A DNA stretch of 64,000 nt from Hominimerdicola alba 8 (GCF_000178155.2 NZ_ADKM02000095.1:1-64000); one strand, 5' to 3'; positions 1 through 8,410 are shown, counted from the stretch's first letter. Notes: generated by a model not told the origin, from the sequence alone. Translations and numbers: made by a program.

Positions 1-1
1 A

Positions 2-412
2 GCGGATGCGACCAATAGAGAAAGTATATTAGAATTAAAAAGAAATCGAGCCTTTACGAAAGCAGTTTCTAATATGGCAATTATGGATATTACGGATATT
101 GAACCACTTCTTATGGCTGTTTATGAACTGTTGGAGGAAAGCGGAATTTTTGTCTTTGCAACGCAACACCCTTGTTTTATCACGTTGACTGAAAAATATA
201 TGACACCGCACAGTTACTATGGTATAGCGATTGAAGGGCAACCGGAGGAGCAGATTTATTATCATCGTTCCATACAAGATATTTTTAACCTTTGTTTTAG
301 AGCTGGATTTGTCATTGATGGATTTTATGAAGAATGTTTCAAAAACAACAAAGAAATTCCTATGGTAATGATAGTAAGGCTTAAAAAGGTAAAACGTGAT
401 AGCTTAAAATAA
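2..412 (+). CDS. SAM-dependent methyltransferase, C-terminal part (cut by window edge)
   Basis: The frame is open from base 2, so the gene starts outside the window and only about 136 C-terminal residues are visible. The stretch NMAIMDITDIEPLLMAVYEL followed by SGIFVFATQHPCF has the layout of the later strands of a class I methyltransferase fold, and the tail (FRAGFVIDGFYEECF) matches the last hairpin of that fold. The SAM-binding glycine motif would lie upstream and cannot be seen. The gene is AT-rich compared with the transposon genes after 617, which suggests it is cargo of the mobile element. The substrate is unknown. The family call rests on fold pattern only. Confidence 0.6.
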   Translation, partial: ADATNRESILELKRNRAFTKAVSNMAIMDITDIEPLLMAVYELLEESGIFVFATQHPCFITLTEKYMTPHSYYGIAIEGQPEEQIYYHRSIQDIFNLCFRAGFVIDGFYEECFKNNKEIPMVMIVRLKKVKRDSLK

Positions 413-616
413 ATTCAAGTTTGTTGGGTAAATAGCAAACCCGGCCGAGCCAGTCAACGGTCAAGATGAACGGGCTTCGCCCGCCGTTGACAGCCCCGCC
501 CGGTTTTGCAGTTAGGCAGTCAAGGAGCGACAGCCTAAAGTGCTGCCGCCCCTTACTATCATAAAAAGCAACTACTAACCAGCCACAGCCCTTTTGGGAG
601 GAAAGGGGGATTTTCC
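413..616 (+). other. Noncoding stretch with nested inverted repeats ahead of the sigma-like gene
   Basis: No gene is visible here. The GC-rich core (about 440-515) folds on itself: GTCAACGG at the left pairs with CCGTTGAC at the right, and GGGCTTCGCCC forms an inner hairpin; outside these, AACCCGGCC faces GCCCGGTTTT. It could be a transcript end for the methyltransferase gene or a structured DNA site of the element. A strong ribosome site (GGGAGGAAAGGGG) closes the stretch just before the TTG start at 617. Confidence 0.5.
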
Positions 617-1063
617 TTGACCTGTACAGAAGAATATCGGGAACATATCGAGTACACTTTCCATGCCTTTTGCAAAGTCGTTATCCGAAATGCAACGATC
701 AACGCAGCGAGGACACGGAGCAGGAAGCACAAAAGAAAAATATCCCTTGAATACCTCACAGATGAAAAGCACTACCCTTTAGGCACGACAGATGAATATT
801 TCCAAGCCCCGGAGCCGGACGAGGAATACATACTTACCCTTTGCGGAGATACCGTCATTTTCAGCAGCGGCTTACTTGCGGAAGCCCTGTCACGGCTGGA
901 CGAACGGGAGCGGGAAATGATTTACCTGTCCTTTTTCAAGCGTATTCCACAGCACGAAATTGGCAGACAGTACGGGCGCAGCCGCAGCACAGCGGGCTAT
1001 CATATCCGAAAAGCCCTGCGGCAGCTCCAAGCGGAAATGGAGGGAATGGCACATGAGGAATAA
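617..1063 (+). CDS. Sigma-70-like regulator of the mobile element
   Basis: A 148-residue protein carrying a sigma-70 region 4 type helix-turn-helix near its C-terminus: ALSRLDEREREMIYLSFF followed by the HTH segment IPQHEIGRQYGRSRSTAGYH. Regions 1 and 2 of a full sigma factor are not recognisable; the N-terminal half is basic. Proteins of this size are standard in Tn916-like and mobilizable elements, next to a short HTH protein exactly as here. The start is TTG, chosen because GGGAGGAAAGGGG lies at proper distance upstream and no ATG fits. It overlaps the next gene by 11 bp, which points to translational coupling. Its role in controlling element genes is inferred from the family and the context. 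Confidence 0.75.
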   Translation: MTCTEEYREHIEYTFHAFCKVVIRNATINAARTRSRKHKRKISLEYLTDEKHYPLGTTDEYFQAPEPDEEYILTLCGDTVIFSSGLLAEALSRLDEREREMIYLSFFKRIPQHEIGRQYGRSRSTAGYHIRKALRQLQAEMEGMAHEE

Positions 1064-1256
1064 CAGGCTTCTCCCCTATGAAACAATCGTCCAAGCCGTC
1101 AGCGGGGAGCCGGAAGCGGTGGGAACCGTGTTGCAGTATTACAGCCGCCGAATACAATGCGCCGCCCGTGTGAATGGACGGGTAGACCAAGATACAGAGG
1201 ACTACATCACCCAGACGCTTCTCACAGCTATTTTCAAGTTCCGCTTTGGGAGATAG
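1053..1256 (+). CDS. Short helix-turn-helix protein of conjugative elements
   Basis: A 67-residue protein beginning MRNNRLLPYETIVQAVSG and ending FKFRFGR. This matches the length and pattern of the small helix-turn-helix proteins that follow the sigma-like gene in Tn916-type elements (LPYE.I..A..G followed by a helix and ending in a KFR motif). The ATG lies inside the end of the preceding gene, so the pair is probably translated as a unit. Function is likely regulatory, but nothing in the sequence names the target. Confidence 0.65.
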   Translation: MRNNRLLPYETIVQAVSGEPEAVGTVLQYYSRRIQCAARVNGRVDQDTEDYITQTLLTAIFKFRFGR

Positions 1257-1302
1257 CCCTACCGCCTACAACTGAATAACCGCCGCTTCGCCGGCAACCA
1301 GA

Positions 1303-1340
1303 AAGCAGTAAATCTATTCAACGGATTTGCTGCTTTTTTT
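1303..1340 (+). terminator. Rho-independent terminator after the regulator pair
   Basis: AGCAGTAAATC pairs with GGATTTGCTGCT around a short AT-rich loop and is followed directly by a run of seven or more T. It ends the transcript of the two regulator genes. Confidence 0.75.
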
Positions 1341-1482
1341 CGTTCCTGTTCGGCGTTTTTGAAAATCCCCAGTATGAAAAAACAAAAGGGAAAATAGCCG
1401 CCGCAGTTGGCAAAATCCTTTTCCTATCCGTGGAGGGTATCAAAGAAAAAAATACTGCCATTGTCCGCCTTTTCCGGCTTGC

Positions 1483-1552
1483 GTGGTGTTGTAGGGAATA
1501 GAGGGGAAATTCTAAAAATCTCCGTCCATTCTGCTTTGAGTGGTGTTGTAGG
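1483..1552 (+). repeat. 13-bp direct repeat, 57-bp period
   Basis: The 13-mer GTGGTGTTGTAGG occurs at 1483-1495 and again at 1540-1552, each followed by a diverged AT-rich continuation of similar pattern. The pair lies in the roughly 620-bp noncoding stretch (1257-1883) between the regulators and mobC, where accessory-protein binding sites of an oriT would be expected. No gene was recognised in the stretch. Confidence 0.6.
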
Positions 1553-1724
1553 TAGTGAACAAGAAAATTTTCAAGATATGCCGGAATAGCGGGTAGCAAA
1601 GCCCTTTTGAAACGTCTTGTTAGCGGAAAGGACGGGAGTCGGGGAACGCCGGAGTTTTTCAGAGCAAGATTCTACCACAGTACCAAATTTCGCTTATCGC
1701 TCATTTTGTCCTGCGGGAATCTTG

Positions 1725-1742
1725 TTGGGGTTGCCACCCCAA
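1725..1742 (+). other. Candidate oriT hairpin
   Basis: TTGGGGT and ACCCCAA form a 7-bp inverted repeat around TGCC, about 140 bp before mobC. A short GC-rich inverted repeat directly upstream of mobC-mobA is the usual place and form of the relaxase recognition hairpin. The nick site itself cannot be assigned from sequence alone, so this is an inference from position. Confidence 0.4.
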
Positions 1743-1883
1743 GCCCGCCTTATTGCGGCTTGCGCCGCTTGAAAAAATCCCGCAAAAACTTTTTCGGATT
1801 TTTTCAAAAACACTTCCGCTTTTGCCCCTGTTTTTCTCCCATTAGTGAGGGGGACACCATGAACAGAAAGGAGGTCACAGACC

Positions 1884-2282
1884 ATGCGAAAAAAATATAA
1901 CACGCCCCACCGAAGCCGGGTAATCAAGACACGCTTGACTGGGGAGGAATACGCCGAGTTTTCCGAGCGTGTTTCCTTTTGCCAGATGAGCCAAGCCGAA
2001 TATATCCGGCAAGCCCTAACCAAGTCAAGGATACGCCCGGTCATTACCGTTTCCCCGGTCAATGATGGAATGCTCTCTGCCGTTGGGAAACTCACAGCCG
2101 AGTATGGCAAGATAGGCGGGAATTTGAACCAGATTGCCCGCTGCCTGAACGAGTACGGCGCACCCTATAACGCCCTCTCCAATGAGGTACGAGCCGCCAT
2201 AGCGGAGCTTGCCGCCTTGAAGTTTGAAGTCTTGCAGAAAGTGGGTGAAGCTGTTGGCAACGTTCAAACATATCAGCTCTAA
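1884..2282 (+). CDS. mobC: MobC-type relaxosome accessory protein
   Basis: A 132-residue protein that binds the transfer origin together with the relaxase. The N-terminal part is basic and starts like a ribbon-helix-helix domain (HRSRVIKTRLTGEEYAEFSE, then MSQAEYIRQAL). The middle holds the MobC signature GKIGGNLNQIARCLNE. AAAGGAGGT sits 7-8 bp before the ATG. Its 3' end overlaps the relaxase gene by 29 bp, as usual for mobC-mobA pairs. Confidence 0.85.
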   Translation: MRKKYNTPHRSRVIKTRLTGEEYAEFSERVSFCQMSQAEYIRQALTKSRIRPVITVSPVNDGMLSAVGKLTAEYGKIGGNLNQIARCLNEYGAPYNALSNEVRAAIAELAALKFEVLQKVGEAVGNVQTYQL

Positions 2283-3885
2283 AAATGCCGACTATGGGGC
2301 TGCCGAACAGTACCTAACCTTTGAGCATGACGAATTTACCATGAAGCCCACACTGGACGGAAACGGGAGACTTATCCCCCGTGACGATTACCGCATTTCC
2401 TCTCTGAATTGCGGCGGGGAAGATTTCGCCATAGCCTGTATGCGCTCCAATCTGAAATACGGTAAGAACCAAAAGCGGGAGGACGTAAAGAGCCACCACT
2501 ATATCATTTCCTTTGACCCCCGTGACGCACAGGACAACGGCTTGACCGTAGACAAAGCGCAGGAGTTAGGCGAGCGGTACTGTAAAGAGCATTTCCCCGG
2601 ACACCAAGCCCTTATATGCACCCACCCGGACGGTCACAACCACAGCGGCAATATCCATGTGCATATCGTAATCAATTCTTTGCGGATTGAGGAAGTACCC
2701 TTGCTTCCCTACATGGACAGACCAGCGGACACAAAGGCAGGCTGCAAGCACCGCTGCACGGACGCAGCTATGGAGTATTTCAAAGCGGAAGTCATGGAGA
2801 TGTGCCACCGGGAAAACCTCTATCAGATTGATTTACTGAATGGGAGCAAGAACCGTGTCACCGAGCGGGAATATTGGGTGAAACGGAAAGGACAAGCCGC
2901 ACTGGATAAAGAGAACGCTTCCCTTGCCGCCAAAGGAGAGCCGCCCAAACTTACAAAATTTGAAACCGACAAAGAGAAGCTGCGCAGCGTGATCCGTGCC
3001 GCCCTGTCTTCTGCCATTTCTTTTGAGGACTTTTCCGGGAAGCTGTTACAACAGGGAGTGACCGTCAAGGAGAGCCGGGGGAGATTGTCATATCTCACGC
3101 CGGACAGGACGAAGCCAATCACCGCCCGGAAATTAGGTGATGATTTTGACCGTGCCGCCGTACTGGAAACACTCACCATAAACGCACAGAACGCCGCAAG
3201 AGCCGCCGAAAAGCCTTTACCCCAACAGGAATACCCCCGCAGCCTAAAAGACCGTTTACAGCGGAATAAAGCCGCCATAAACGCCCTGAAACAGGACAGC
3301 GTTCAACGCATGGTAGACCGGGAAGCAAAACGGGCAGAGGGGAAAGGCGCAGGATATGACCGCTGGGCGGCAGTCCACAACCTAAAGCAAATGGCGGCGA
3401 CCATGAGCATTTACGAGGAATCCGGCTTTTCTTCCCCGGAGGAACTGGAAGCCGCCCTTGCTACTGCCAGCGCAGAACTGAACAGCGTCCATGCCGAACT
3501 GAAAGCCGTGGAAAGCACTTTGCGGGAGAAAAAGGACTTGCAGAAACAGCTATTAGCCTACATCAAGACCAAGCCCGCCCGTGACGGGCTGAAAGCACAG
3601 AAAACGGAGAAAGCCCGGAGAGCCTACCGGGAACAGAACGAAAGCGATTTTATCATAGCCGAAGCCGCCACCCGGTATTTCAAGGCAAAGGGCATTTCCA
3701 AGCTGCCAGCGACCAAAGTGTTACAAGCCGAGATTGAACAGCTAATGAGGGAGAAAAACAGCTTATACAACGAATACCGGGAAAAACGGGAGCGCACCAC
3801 AGAATTACAGACCATAAAGAACAATATCGACCAGATTTTAAGGCGTGAGCCGGAACGGGGAAAGGCGAAAGACCATGAAAGATAA
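2254..3885 (+). CDS. mobA: Relaxase, MobA/MobL-type, HUH endonuclease
   Basis: A 543-residue relaxase that nicks oriT and leads the strand into a recipient cell. The HUH metal site is clear: HPDGHNHSGNIHVHIVINSL (near residues 125-145). The N-terminus ATFKHISSKNADYGAAEQYL is typical of relaxases of mobilizable elements in gut Firmicutes. The C-terminal half is charged and probably coiled coil (many E, K, R, A between residues 310 and 540). I chose the TTG at 2254 rather than the earlier TTG at 2224 because the conserved sequence begins here and GGGTG lies upstream. It overlaps mobC at its start and the next gene at its end. Confidence 0.9.
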   Translation: MATFKHISSKNADYGAAEQYLTFEHDEFTMKPTLDGNGRLIPRDDYRISSLNCGGEDFAIACMRSNLKYGKNQKREDVKSHHYIISFDPRDAQDNGLTVDKAQELGERYCKEHFPGHQALICTHPDGHNHSGNIHVHIVINSLRIEEVPLLPYMDRPADTKAGCKHRCTDAAMEYFKAEVMEMCHRENLYQIDLLNGSKNRVTEREYWVKRKGQAALDKENASLAAKGEPPKLTKFETDKEKLRSVIRAALSSAISFEDFSGKLLQQGVTVKESRGRLSYLTPDRTKPITARKLGDDFDRAAVLETLTINAQNAARAAEKPLPQQEYPRSLKDRLQRNKAAINALKQDSVQRMVDREAKRAEGKGAGYDRWAAVHNLKQMAATMSIYEESGFSSPEELEAALATASAELNSVHAELKAVESTLREKKDLQKQLLAYIKTKPARDGLKAQKTEKARRAYREQNESDFIIAEAATRYFKAKGISKLPATKVLQAEIEQLMREKNSLYNEYREKRERTTELQTIKNNIDQILRREPERGKAKDHER

Positions 3886-4231
3886 GATACCAAGAATGGA
3901 CTACCAGCAGCACCGAGCGGCGTGTCGTCTTGTGCATGAGTGCTGTAATTACGATAACGGCAACTGTATCTTGCTGGATAGCGGCGAGCCTTGCGTATGT
4001 GTGCAGAGTATCAGCTATTCGCTTCTCTGCCGCTGGTTCATTGCCGCCGCCCTGCTCCACCAGGCAGACAGGAAACTCTGTACCGAGTGCGGCGGGTATT
4101 TTCTCCCCAAATCAAACCGGGGGAAATACTGCCCGGATTGTTCCGCAAGGGTGCGCCGCCGGAAAGAAGCCGAGCGTCAGCGGAAAAGATACCACCTTTC
4201 TACGCATTTAGGCTATGAAAGAAGCCCGTAA
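3875..4231 (+). CDS. Cysteine-rich small protein of mobilizable elements
   Basis: A 118-residue protein with two cysteine clusters: one in the middle (CRLVHECCNYDNGNCILLD, then CVCVQSIS) and a zinc-ribbon-like pair near the C-terminus (CTECGGYFLPKS, then YCPDCSARVRRR). The basic tail suggests nucleic-acid contact. It matches the Cys-rich VLP-type proteins that follow relaxase genes in these elements. The ATG at 3875 is preceded by AAAGG and the gene overlaps mobA by 11 bp. No function is established. Confidence 0.65.
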   Translation: MKDKIPRMDYQQHRAACRLVHECCNYDNGNCILLDSGEPCVCVQSISYSLLCRWFIAAALLHQADRKLCTECGGYFLPKSNRGKYCPDCSARVRRRKEAERQRKRYHLSTHLGYERSP

Positions 4232-4343
4232 ATCAAGGCTTTTTTGACCGCCCTCAACGGGTATGCGATACATTTATCCTTTATCCCCGGAAACGGCGTT
4301 CTAAAGCGTAACAGAAGCCCAAAACAGAACCAAAGGAGGAACA

Positions 4344-5108
4344 ATGTCAGACAACCGCAAATATTACTACCTAAAGCTGAAAGAGAGCTATTTTGACGAG
4401 GACGCTATCGTGCTGCTGGAAAGTATGCAGGACGGTATGCTCTACTCAAACATTCTCCTGAAGCTGTACCTAAAATCACTGAAAAACGGGGGAAAGCTCC
4501 AGCTTGACGAGAATATCCCCTACACCGCACAGATGATAGCCACAATCACCCGCCAGCAGGTCGGCACAGTCGAGAGGGCTTTGCAGATTTTTATGAAGCT
4601 GGGGCTTGTAGAGCCTTTGCAGAACGGGGCTTTGTACATGAGCAACATAGAGCTTTTAATCGGTCAGTCCTCTACCGAGGGGGAGCGCAAACGCCGTGCA
4701 AGGCGGGCTTTGCAGGAGCAGAAGGCACTCCCGGAAGCCGTGGCGGACAAACGTCCACCATACAGGGCGGACATTTGTCCACCAGAGATAGAGATAGAGA
4801 AAGAGATAGATATAGAGTTAGAGATAAAGAGAGAGGGAGAGATAAAAAGCGGACAGACCGCCCGCACCCCTTTGGGCAGATACGAAAATGTATTCCTGTC
4901 AGAGAAAGAGCTTGCAGAGCTGCAAACGGAACTTCCCGGCAAATGGGAGTATTACATAGACCGCTTATCCGGCTATATCGCTTCCACCGGGAAGAAATAC
5001 AAGAACCATGCCGCCACTATCCGGCGCTGGGCGGCTGATGATAAGGCAAAGGGGAAGCCGAAAAAGGGAATCCCCGATTATTCCTGCAAAGAGGGCGAGA
5101 GCCTTTGA
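4344..5108 (+). CDS. Replication initiator / phage replisome organizer-like protein
   Basis: A 254-residue protein starting MSDNRKYYYLKLKESYFDED, the opening of the phage replisome organizer N-terminal domain. A winged-helix part (residues about 20-100) carries TAQMIATITRQQVGTVERAL. A low-complexity linker (repeated GAGATA in DNA, about residues 148-165, rich in E, I, K) separates it from a C-terminal domain near residues 175-245. AAAGGAGG lies 6 bp before the ATG. With the DnaC-like loader that follows, it probably starts replication of the excised circle. Confidence 0.7.
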   Translation: MSDNRKYYYLKLKESYFDEDAIVLLESMQDGMLYSNILLKLYLKSLKNGGKLQLDENIPYTAQMIATITRQQVGTVERALQIFMKLGLVEPLQNGALYMSNIELLIGQSSTEGERKRRARRALQEQKALPEAVADKRPPYRADICPPEIEIEKEIDIELEIKREGEIKSGQTARTPLGRYENVFLSEKELAELQTELPGKWEYYIDRLSGYIASTGKKYKNHAATIRRWAADDKAKGKPKKGIPDYSCKEGESL

Positions 5109-5170
5109 CAACTGAAACAAAACGCCCCGTAAACAGGGCGTAAAAGACCATGAACAAGGAGGACGATTTT

Positions 5171-6016
5171 ATGAGTGATTATAATAACGCCATTTTCCGG
5201 CTTGCCACGGAAGCAGAGCCGGAGGACTACACCGGGGAGGACGGGCTTTTATACTGCGGGAAGTGCCGCCAGCCCAAAGAAGCCTACTTCCCGGAGGGCA
5301 AGAGCCTTTTCGGACGTGACCGCCACCCCAAAGAATGTGACTGCCAGCGGAAACGCCGGGAAACACTGGAAGCCGCAGACCGGGAACGGAAACACCGGGA
5401 GGAAGTGGAACGGCTGAAAAGAAAGGGCTTCACCGACCCGGCTATGAGGGAATGGACTTTTGAGAACGACAACGGGAAATGCCCCCAAATGCACAACGCC
5501 CATTCCTATGTGGAGCGTTGGGAGCAGATAAAGGAGGAAAACCACGGCTTGATTTTGTGGGGGAATGTCGGCACGGGCAAGAGCTATTTTGCCGGGTGTA
5601 TCGCCAATGCCCTTATGGAGCGTGAGGTTTCCGTGTGCATGACAAACTTTGCCTTGATACTCAATGACCTTGCCGCCAGCTTCAAAGACCGCAACGAATA
5701 CATATCCCGCCTTTGCAGCTTCCCTCTGCTTATCCTTGACGATTTCGGCATGGAGCGGGGAACTGAATACGGGCTTGAACAGGTCTACAACGTGATAGAC
5801 AGCCGATACCGATGCGGAAAGCCGCTGATTGTCACCACAAATTTAACGCTGGAAGAATTACAGAACCCGGAGGACACGCCCCATGCCCGGATTTATGACC
5901 GCCTTTCGGAAATGTGTACCCCTGTCCGTTTTACCGGGGAAAATTTCAGAAAAGCCACCGCACAGGCGAAAATGGAACGTCTTAAAACGCTGCTGAACAG
6001 AAAGGAGAGCCTATGA
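5171..6016 (+). CDS. DnaC-like ATPase, helicase loader
   Basis: A 281-residue AAA+ ATPase of the DnaC/IstB type. An N-terminal cysteine cluster (CGKCRQPKEAYF, then ECDCQ) looks like a zinc site. A basic coiled segment follows, then Walker A GNVGTGKSYF and Walker B LLILDDFG, with the sensor region LIVTTNLTLEEL. It would load a replicative helicase at the origin marked by the preceding initiator. The start at 5171 is chosen over the ATG at 5150 because AAGGAGG lies just upstream of it. The stop overlaps the next start as ATGA. Confidence 0.85.
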   Translation: MSDYNNAIFRLATEAEPEDYTGEDGLLYCGKCRQPKEAYFPEGKSLFGRDRHPKECDCQRKRRETLEAADRERKHREEVERLKRKGFTDPAMREWTFENDNGKCPQMHNAHSYVERWEQIKEENHGLILWGNVGTGKSYFAGCIANALMEREVSVCMTNFALILNDLAASFKDRNEYISRLCSFPLLILDDFGMERGTEYGLEQVYNVIDSRYRCGKPLIVTTNLTLEELQNPEDTPHARIYDRLSEMCTPVRFTGENFRKATAQAKMERLKTLLNRKESL

Positions 6017-6207
6017 CCGACACCCCAAACAGAAGCACCACCACCACCCGCCGCCCGGATTGCGTTACAGAGATACGCAGAGGGAACACTGTACTTGTCG
6101 TGTCCGGCTACTTCAAACAAGGCACTACCGCTACCGCCGCCGACAAAATGATGAAAGTGCTGGAAGCGGAAACTGCCGCCGGGGAAAGAGCCGCCAGTGC
6201 CATGTAG
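6013..6207 (+). CDS. tnpW: TnpW-type small transposon protein
   Basis: A 64-residue protein encoded directly ahead of the recombinase gene. The core TEIRRGNTVLVVSGYF, followed by a helix with KMMKVLEAE, is the TnpW pattern. Its start overlaps the preceding stop as ATGA. A second protein of the same pattern stands before the second recombinase (9006-9185), which supports the pairing of this family with large serine recombinases. The role in recombination is not established. Confidence 0.8.
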   Translation: MTDTPNRSTTTTRRPDCVTEIRRGNTVLVVSGYFKQGTTATAADKMMKVLEAETAAGERAASAM

Positions 6208-6270
6208 AGTGACATTCCTTGTTAAAAACCAAGCGACATTATGTGACATAAAGTAGCAAAAAGGACTGTA

Positions 6271-6322
6271 CAGCCAGCCCCGCCCTATGGTATAATAGAC
6301 CTACGGAATAGTGGGCTGGCTG
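6271..6322 (+). promoter_or_regulatory. Promoter of the recombinase gene framed by a 10-bp inverted repeat
   Basis: TATAAT at 6291-6296 is a consensus -10 box; the -35 box is poor (GTACAG at 6268-6273). CAGCCAGCCC at 6271-6280 and GGGCTGGCTG at 6313-6322 form a perfect 10-bp inverted repeat around it. A weak -35 plus symmetrical flanking arms suggests a controlled promoter. GYGACAT repeats at about 6209, 6232 and 6243 lie just upstream. Confidence 0.55.
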
Positions 6323-6340
6323 TCGGAAACGGAGGATATT

Positions 6341-7966
6341 ATGTCAGGACAGACCACCCAAACACTTATTACCGCCCTTTATCCGAGATTATCCCATGAG
6401 GACGAGCTGCAAGGCGAGAGCAATTCAATCAGCAACCAGAAGCGAATCCTTGAAAACTACGCCAAACAGAACGGCTTCCGCAATCTGAAATGGTACACGG
6501 ACGACGGTTATTCCGGGGCAAATTTCCAAAGACCCGGCTTTCAATCCATGCTTGCCGACATTGAAGCGGGGCTTGTGGGAACGGTCATAGTAAAAGATAT
6601 GTCACGGTTAGGGCGCAACTACTTACAAGTGGGAATGTACACGGAAATGATTTTCCCACAGAAAAATGTCCGTTTTATTGCTATCAATGACGGCGTTGAC
6701 AGCGCACAGGGCGACAATGATTTTGCCCCTCTGCGGAACATTTTTAACGAATGGCTGGTGAGGGATACGAGCAAGAAAATCAAGGCAGTCAAGAGGTCAA
6801 AAGGCATGAGCGGGAAGCCCGTCACAAGCAAGCCCGTATATGGCTACCTCATGGACGAGGACGAAAATTTCATCATTGACGAGGAAGCCGCCCCGGTAGT
6901 GAAGCAGATATACAGCTTATGCCTTGCCGGGAACGGACCGACCAAGATAGCCCGTATGCTTACGGAGCAGGAAATCCCCACGCCGGGAACGCTGGAATAC
7001 CGCCGGACGGGAAGCACACGCCGCTACCACCCCGGTTATGAGTGCAGGTGGGCGACAAACACCGTGGCGCATATCCTTGAAAACCGGGAATACACGGGCT
7101 GCCTTGTGAACTTCAAGACCGAGAAAGTGTCCTATAAGGTCAAGCAGAGCAGGGAGAACCCGGAAGAAAAACAGGTAATCTTTGAGAACCACCACGGAGC
7201 AATCATTGACCGGGAAACATGGGAGCGTGTGCAGGAGTTACGCAAGCAGCGCAAACGCCCCAACCGCTATGATGAAGTGGGCTTGTTCTCCGGCATAGTC
7301 TTTTGTGCCGACTGCGGCAGCGTCATGTACCAGCAACGCTATCAGACGGACAAACGGCGGCAGGACTGCTATATCTGCGGCAGCTACAAGAAGCGCACGG
7401 CAGACTGTACGGCGCACTTTATCCGCACCGACCTGTTGACCGAGGGAGTGACCGAGAGCTTACGGCAGGTCACCAGCTACGCCGCAAAGCATGAAGCCCG
7501 GTTTATGAAGCTCTTGACCGAGCAGAACGAGGACGGGAGCAAACGCCGGAACGCCGCCAGGAAGAAAGAGCTGGAAGCGGCAGAAAAACGGATTGCGGAA
7601 CTCTCTGCTATCTTCAAGCGGCTGTATGAGGACAGCGTGACCGGGCGCATATCGGACGAGCGTTTCACGGAACTTTCGGCAGACTATGAAGCGGAGCAAA
7701 AGGAACTGAAAGAAAAAGCCGCCGTTCTGCAGGGGGAGCTTTCAAGGACGCTGGAAGCCACGGCAAACGCTGAAAAGTTTATGAAAGTCGTCCGCAAGTA
7801 CACCAGCTTTGAGGAACTCACCCCTACCCTGTTACGGGAGTTTGTGGAGAAGATAGTCGTCCACGAATCGGAAGCCCTTGACGGGAAACGCCGGGGAAAG
7901 CTCCGCAGACAGGAAATCGAAATCTATTATTCTTTTGTCGGCAAGGTAGAGCTGCCCGATACATAA
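6341..7966 (+). CDS. Large serine recombinase, TnpX/TndX-type
   Basis: A 541-residue site-specific recombinase. The N-terminal resolvase domain (about 1-150) begins ITALYPRLSHEDELQGESNS, with the catalytic serine in SNSISNQK; TVIVKDMSRLGRNYL carries the conserved arginine segment. The recombinase domain follows (PVYGYLMDEDENF, KIARMLTEQEIPTPG). A zinc ribbon (FCADCGSVMYQQ, then CYICGSYKK) and a coiled coil near residues 400-480 complete the family layout. The ATG at 6341 follows GGAGG; an upstream GTG lacks one. It most likely excises and inserts this element; its gene is the last one before the right end. Confidence 0.92.
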   Translation: MSGQTTQTLITALYPRLSHEDELQGESNSISNQKRILENYAKQNGFRNLKWYTDDGYSGANFQRPGFQSMLADIEAGLVGTVIVKDMSRLGRNYLQVGMYTEMIFPQKNVRFIAINDGVDSAQGDNDFAPLRNIFNEWLVRDTSKKIKAVKRSKGMSGKPVTSKPVYGYLMDEDENFIIDEEAAPVVKQIYSLCLAGNGPTKIARMLTEQEIPTPGTLEYRRTGSTRRYHPGYECRWATNTVAHILENREYTGCLVNFKTEKVSYKVKQSRENPEEKQVIFENHHGAIIDRETWERVQELRKQRKRPNRYDEVGLFSGIVFCADCGSVMYQQRYQTDKRRQDCYICGSYKKRTADCTAHFIRTDLLTEGVTESLRQVTSYAAKHEARFMKLLTEQNEDGSKRRNAARKKELEAAEKRIAELSAIFKRLYEDSVTGRISDERFTELSADYEAEQKELKEKAAVLQGELSRTLEATANAEKFMKVVRKYTSFEELTPTLLREFVEKIVVHESEALDGKRRGKLRRQEIEIYYSFVGKVELPDT

Positions 7967-8044
7967 AGCCCGACCTGTCCGGCAGTCAGCCGGATAGGAA
8001 CGGCAAAATTTTTTACACTTCTTTTACTTCTTTATCTCACATGA

Positions 8045-8179
8045 GCAAATAAAGAACGCTTTAAGCAGGACAAGGCTAAGTACATAACTGAAAATCTCGA
8101 TCACAAAAAATGGAGTACACGATTAGATGAAGAATTGTTTATCCGGTTTTTAGAGTTTTATGATTCAGCTATAAAATGA
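8045..8179 (+). pseudogene. 3' remnant of a gene interrupted by the transposon
   Basis: After a stop at 8042 one frame stays open for 44 codons and ends in TGA: KERFKQDKAKYITENLDHKK is followed by WSTRLDEELFIRFLEFYDSA. The composition (K, D, E, F, L rich) is that of a real protein end, but there is no start codon or ribosome site. It begins about 80 bp after the recombinase stop, where the right att site should lie. The 5' part should be left of the window. A terminator follows at 8307, as expected for an original gene end. The product is not recognised. Confidence 0.5.
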
Positions 8180-8306
8180 TGTTCAACAGAAAACTGCATA
8201 TCATAATAGAATATGGAAATTGGATTCCATGAATTTCAGTAAACGCACGACTTCTGATTTATCTTGGCAACAATCCTCTCAACTTACAAAACTGAATAAC
8301 CCTACA

Positions 8307-8343
8307 AGCTGTGTGAGCGAATTTCCGCTCCGCAGCTTTTTCT
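8307..8343 (+). terminator. Rho-independent terminator
   Basis: AGCTG and GAGCG pair with CGCTC and CAGCT across a short loop, followed by TTTTTCTTTT. It would end transcription coming from the recombinase or the interrupted gene. The remainder of 7967-8491 has no other gene. Confidence 0.75.
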
Positions 8344-8410
8344 TTTCCCCCGTAACAATGTGTCGAACTGGATAATGCAAGTGAAACAGAAAGTTTGAGC
8401 GCAATATCAA

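Larger units (their letters stand above)
1..8040 (+). mobile_element. Right part of a mobilizable transposon with TnpX-type serine recombinase
   Basis: The gene order sigma-like regulator, HTH protein, mobC, mobA, Cys-rich protein, replication initiator, DnaC-like loader, tnpW, large serine recombinase is that of mobilizable elements of gut Firmicutes related in logic to Tn4451. There are relaxase and accessory genes but no mating-pair genes, so transfer would need a helper. The left end lies outside the window. The right end is inferred between the recombinase stop (7966) and the interrupted-gene remnant at 8045; the exact att core cannot be fixed from one end. Confidence 0.8.
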
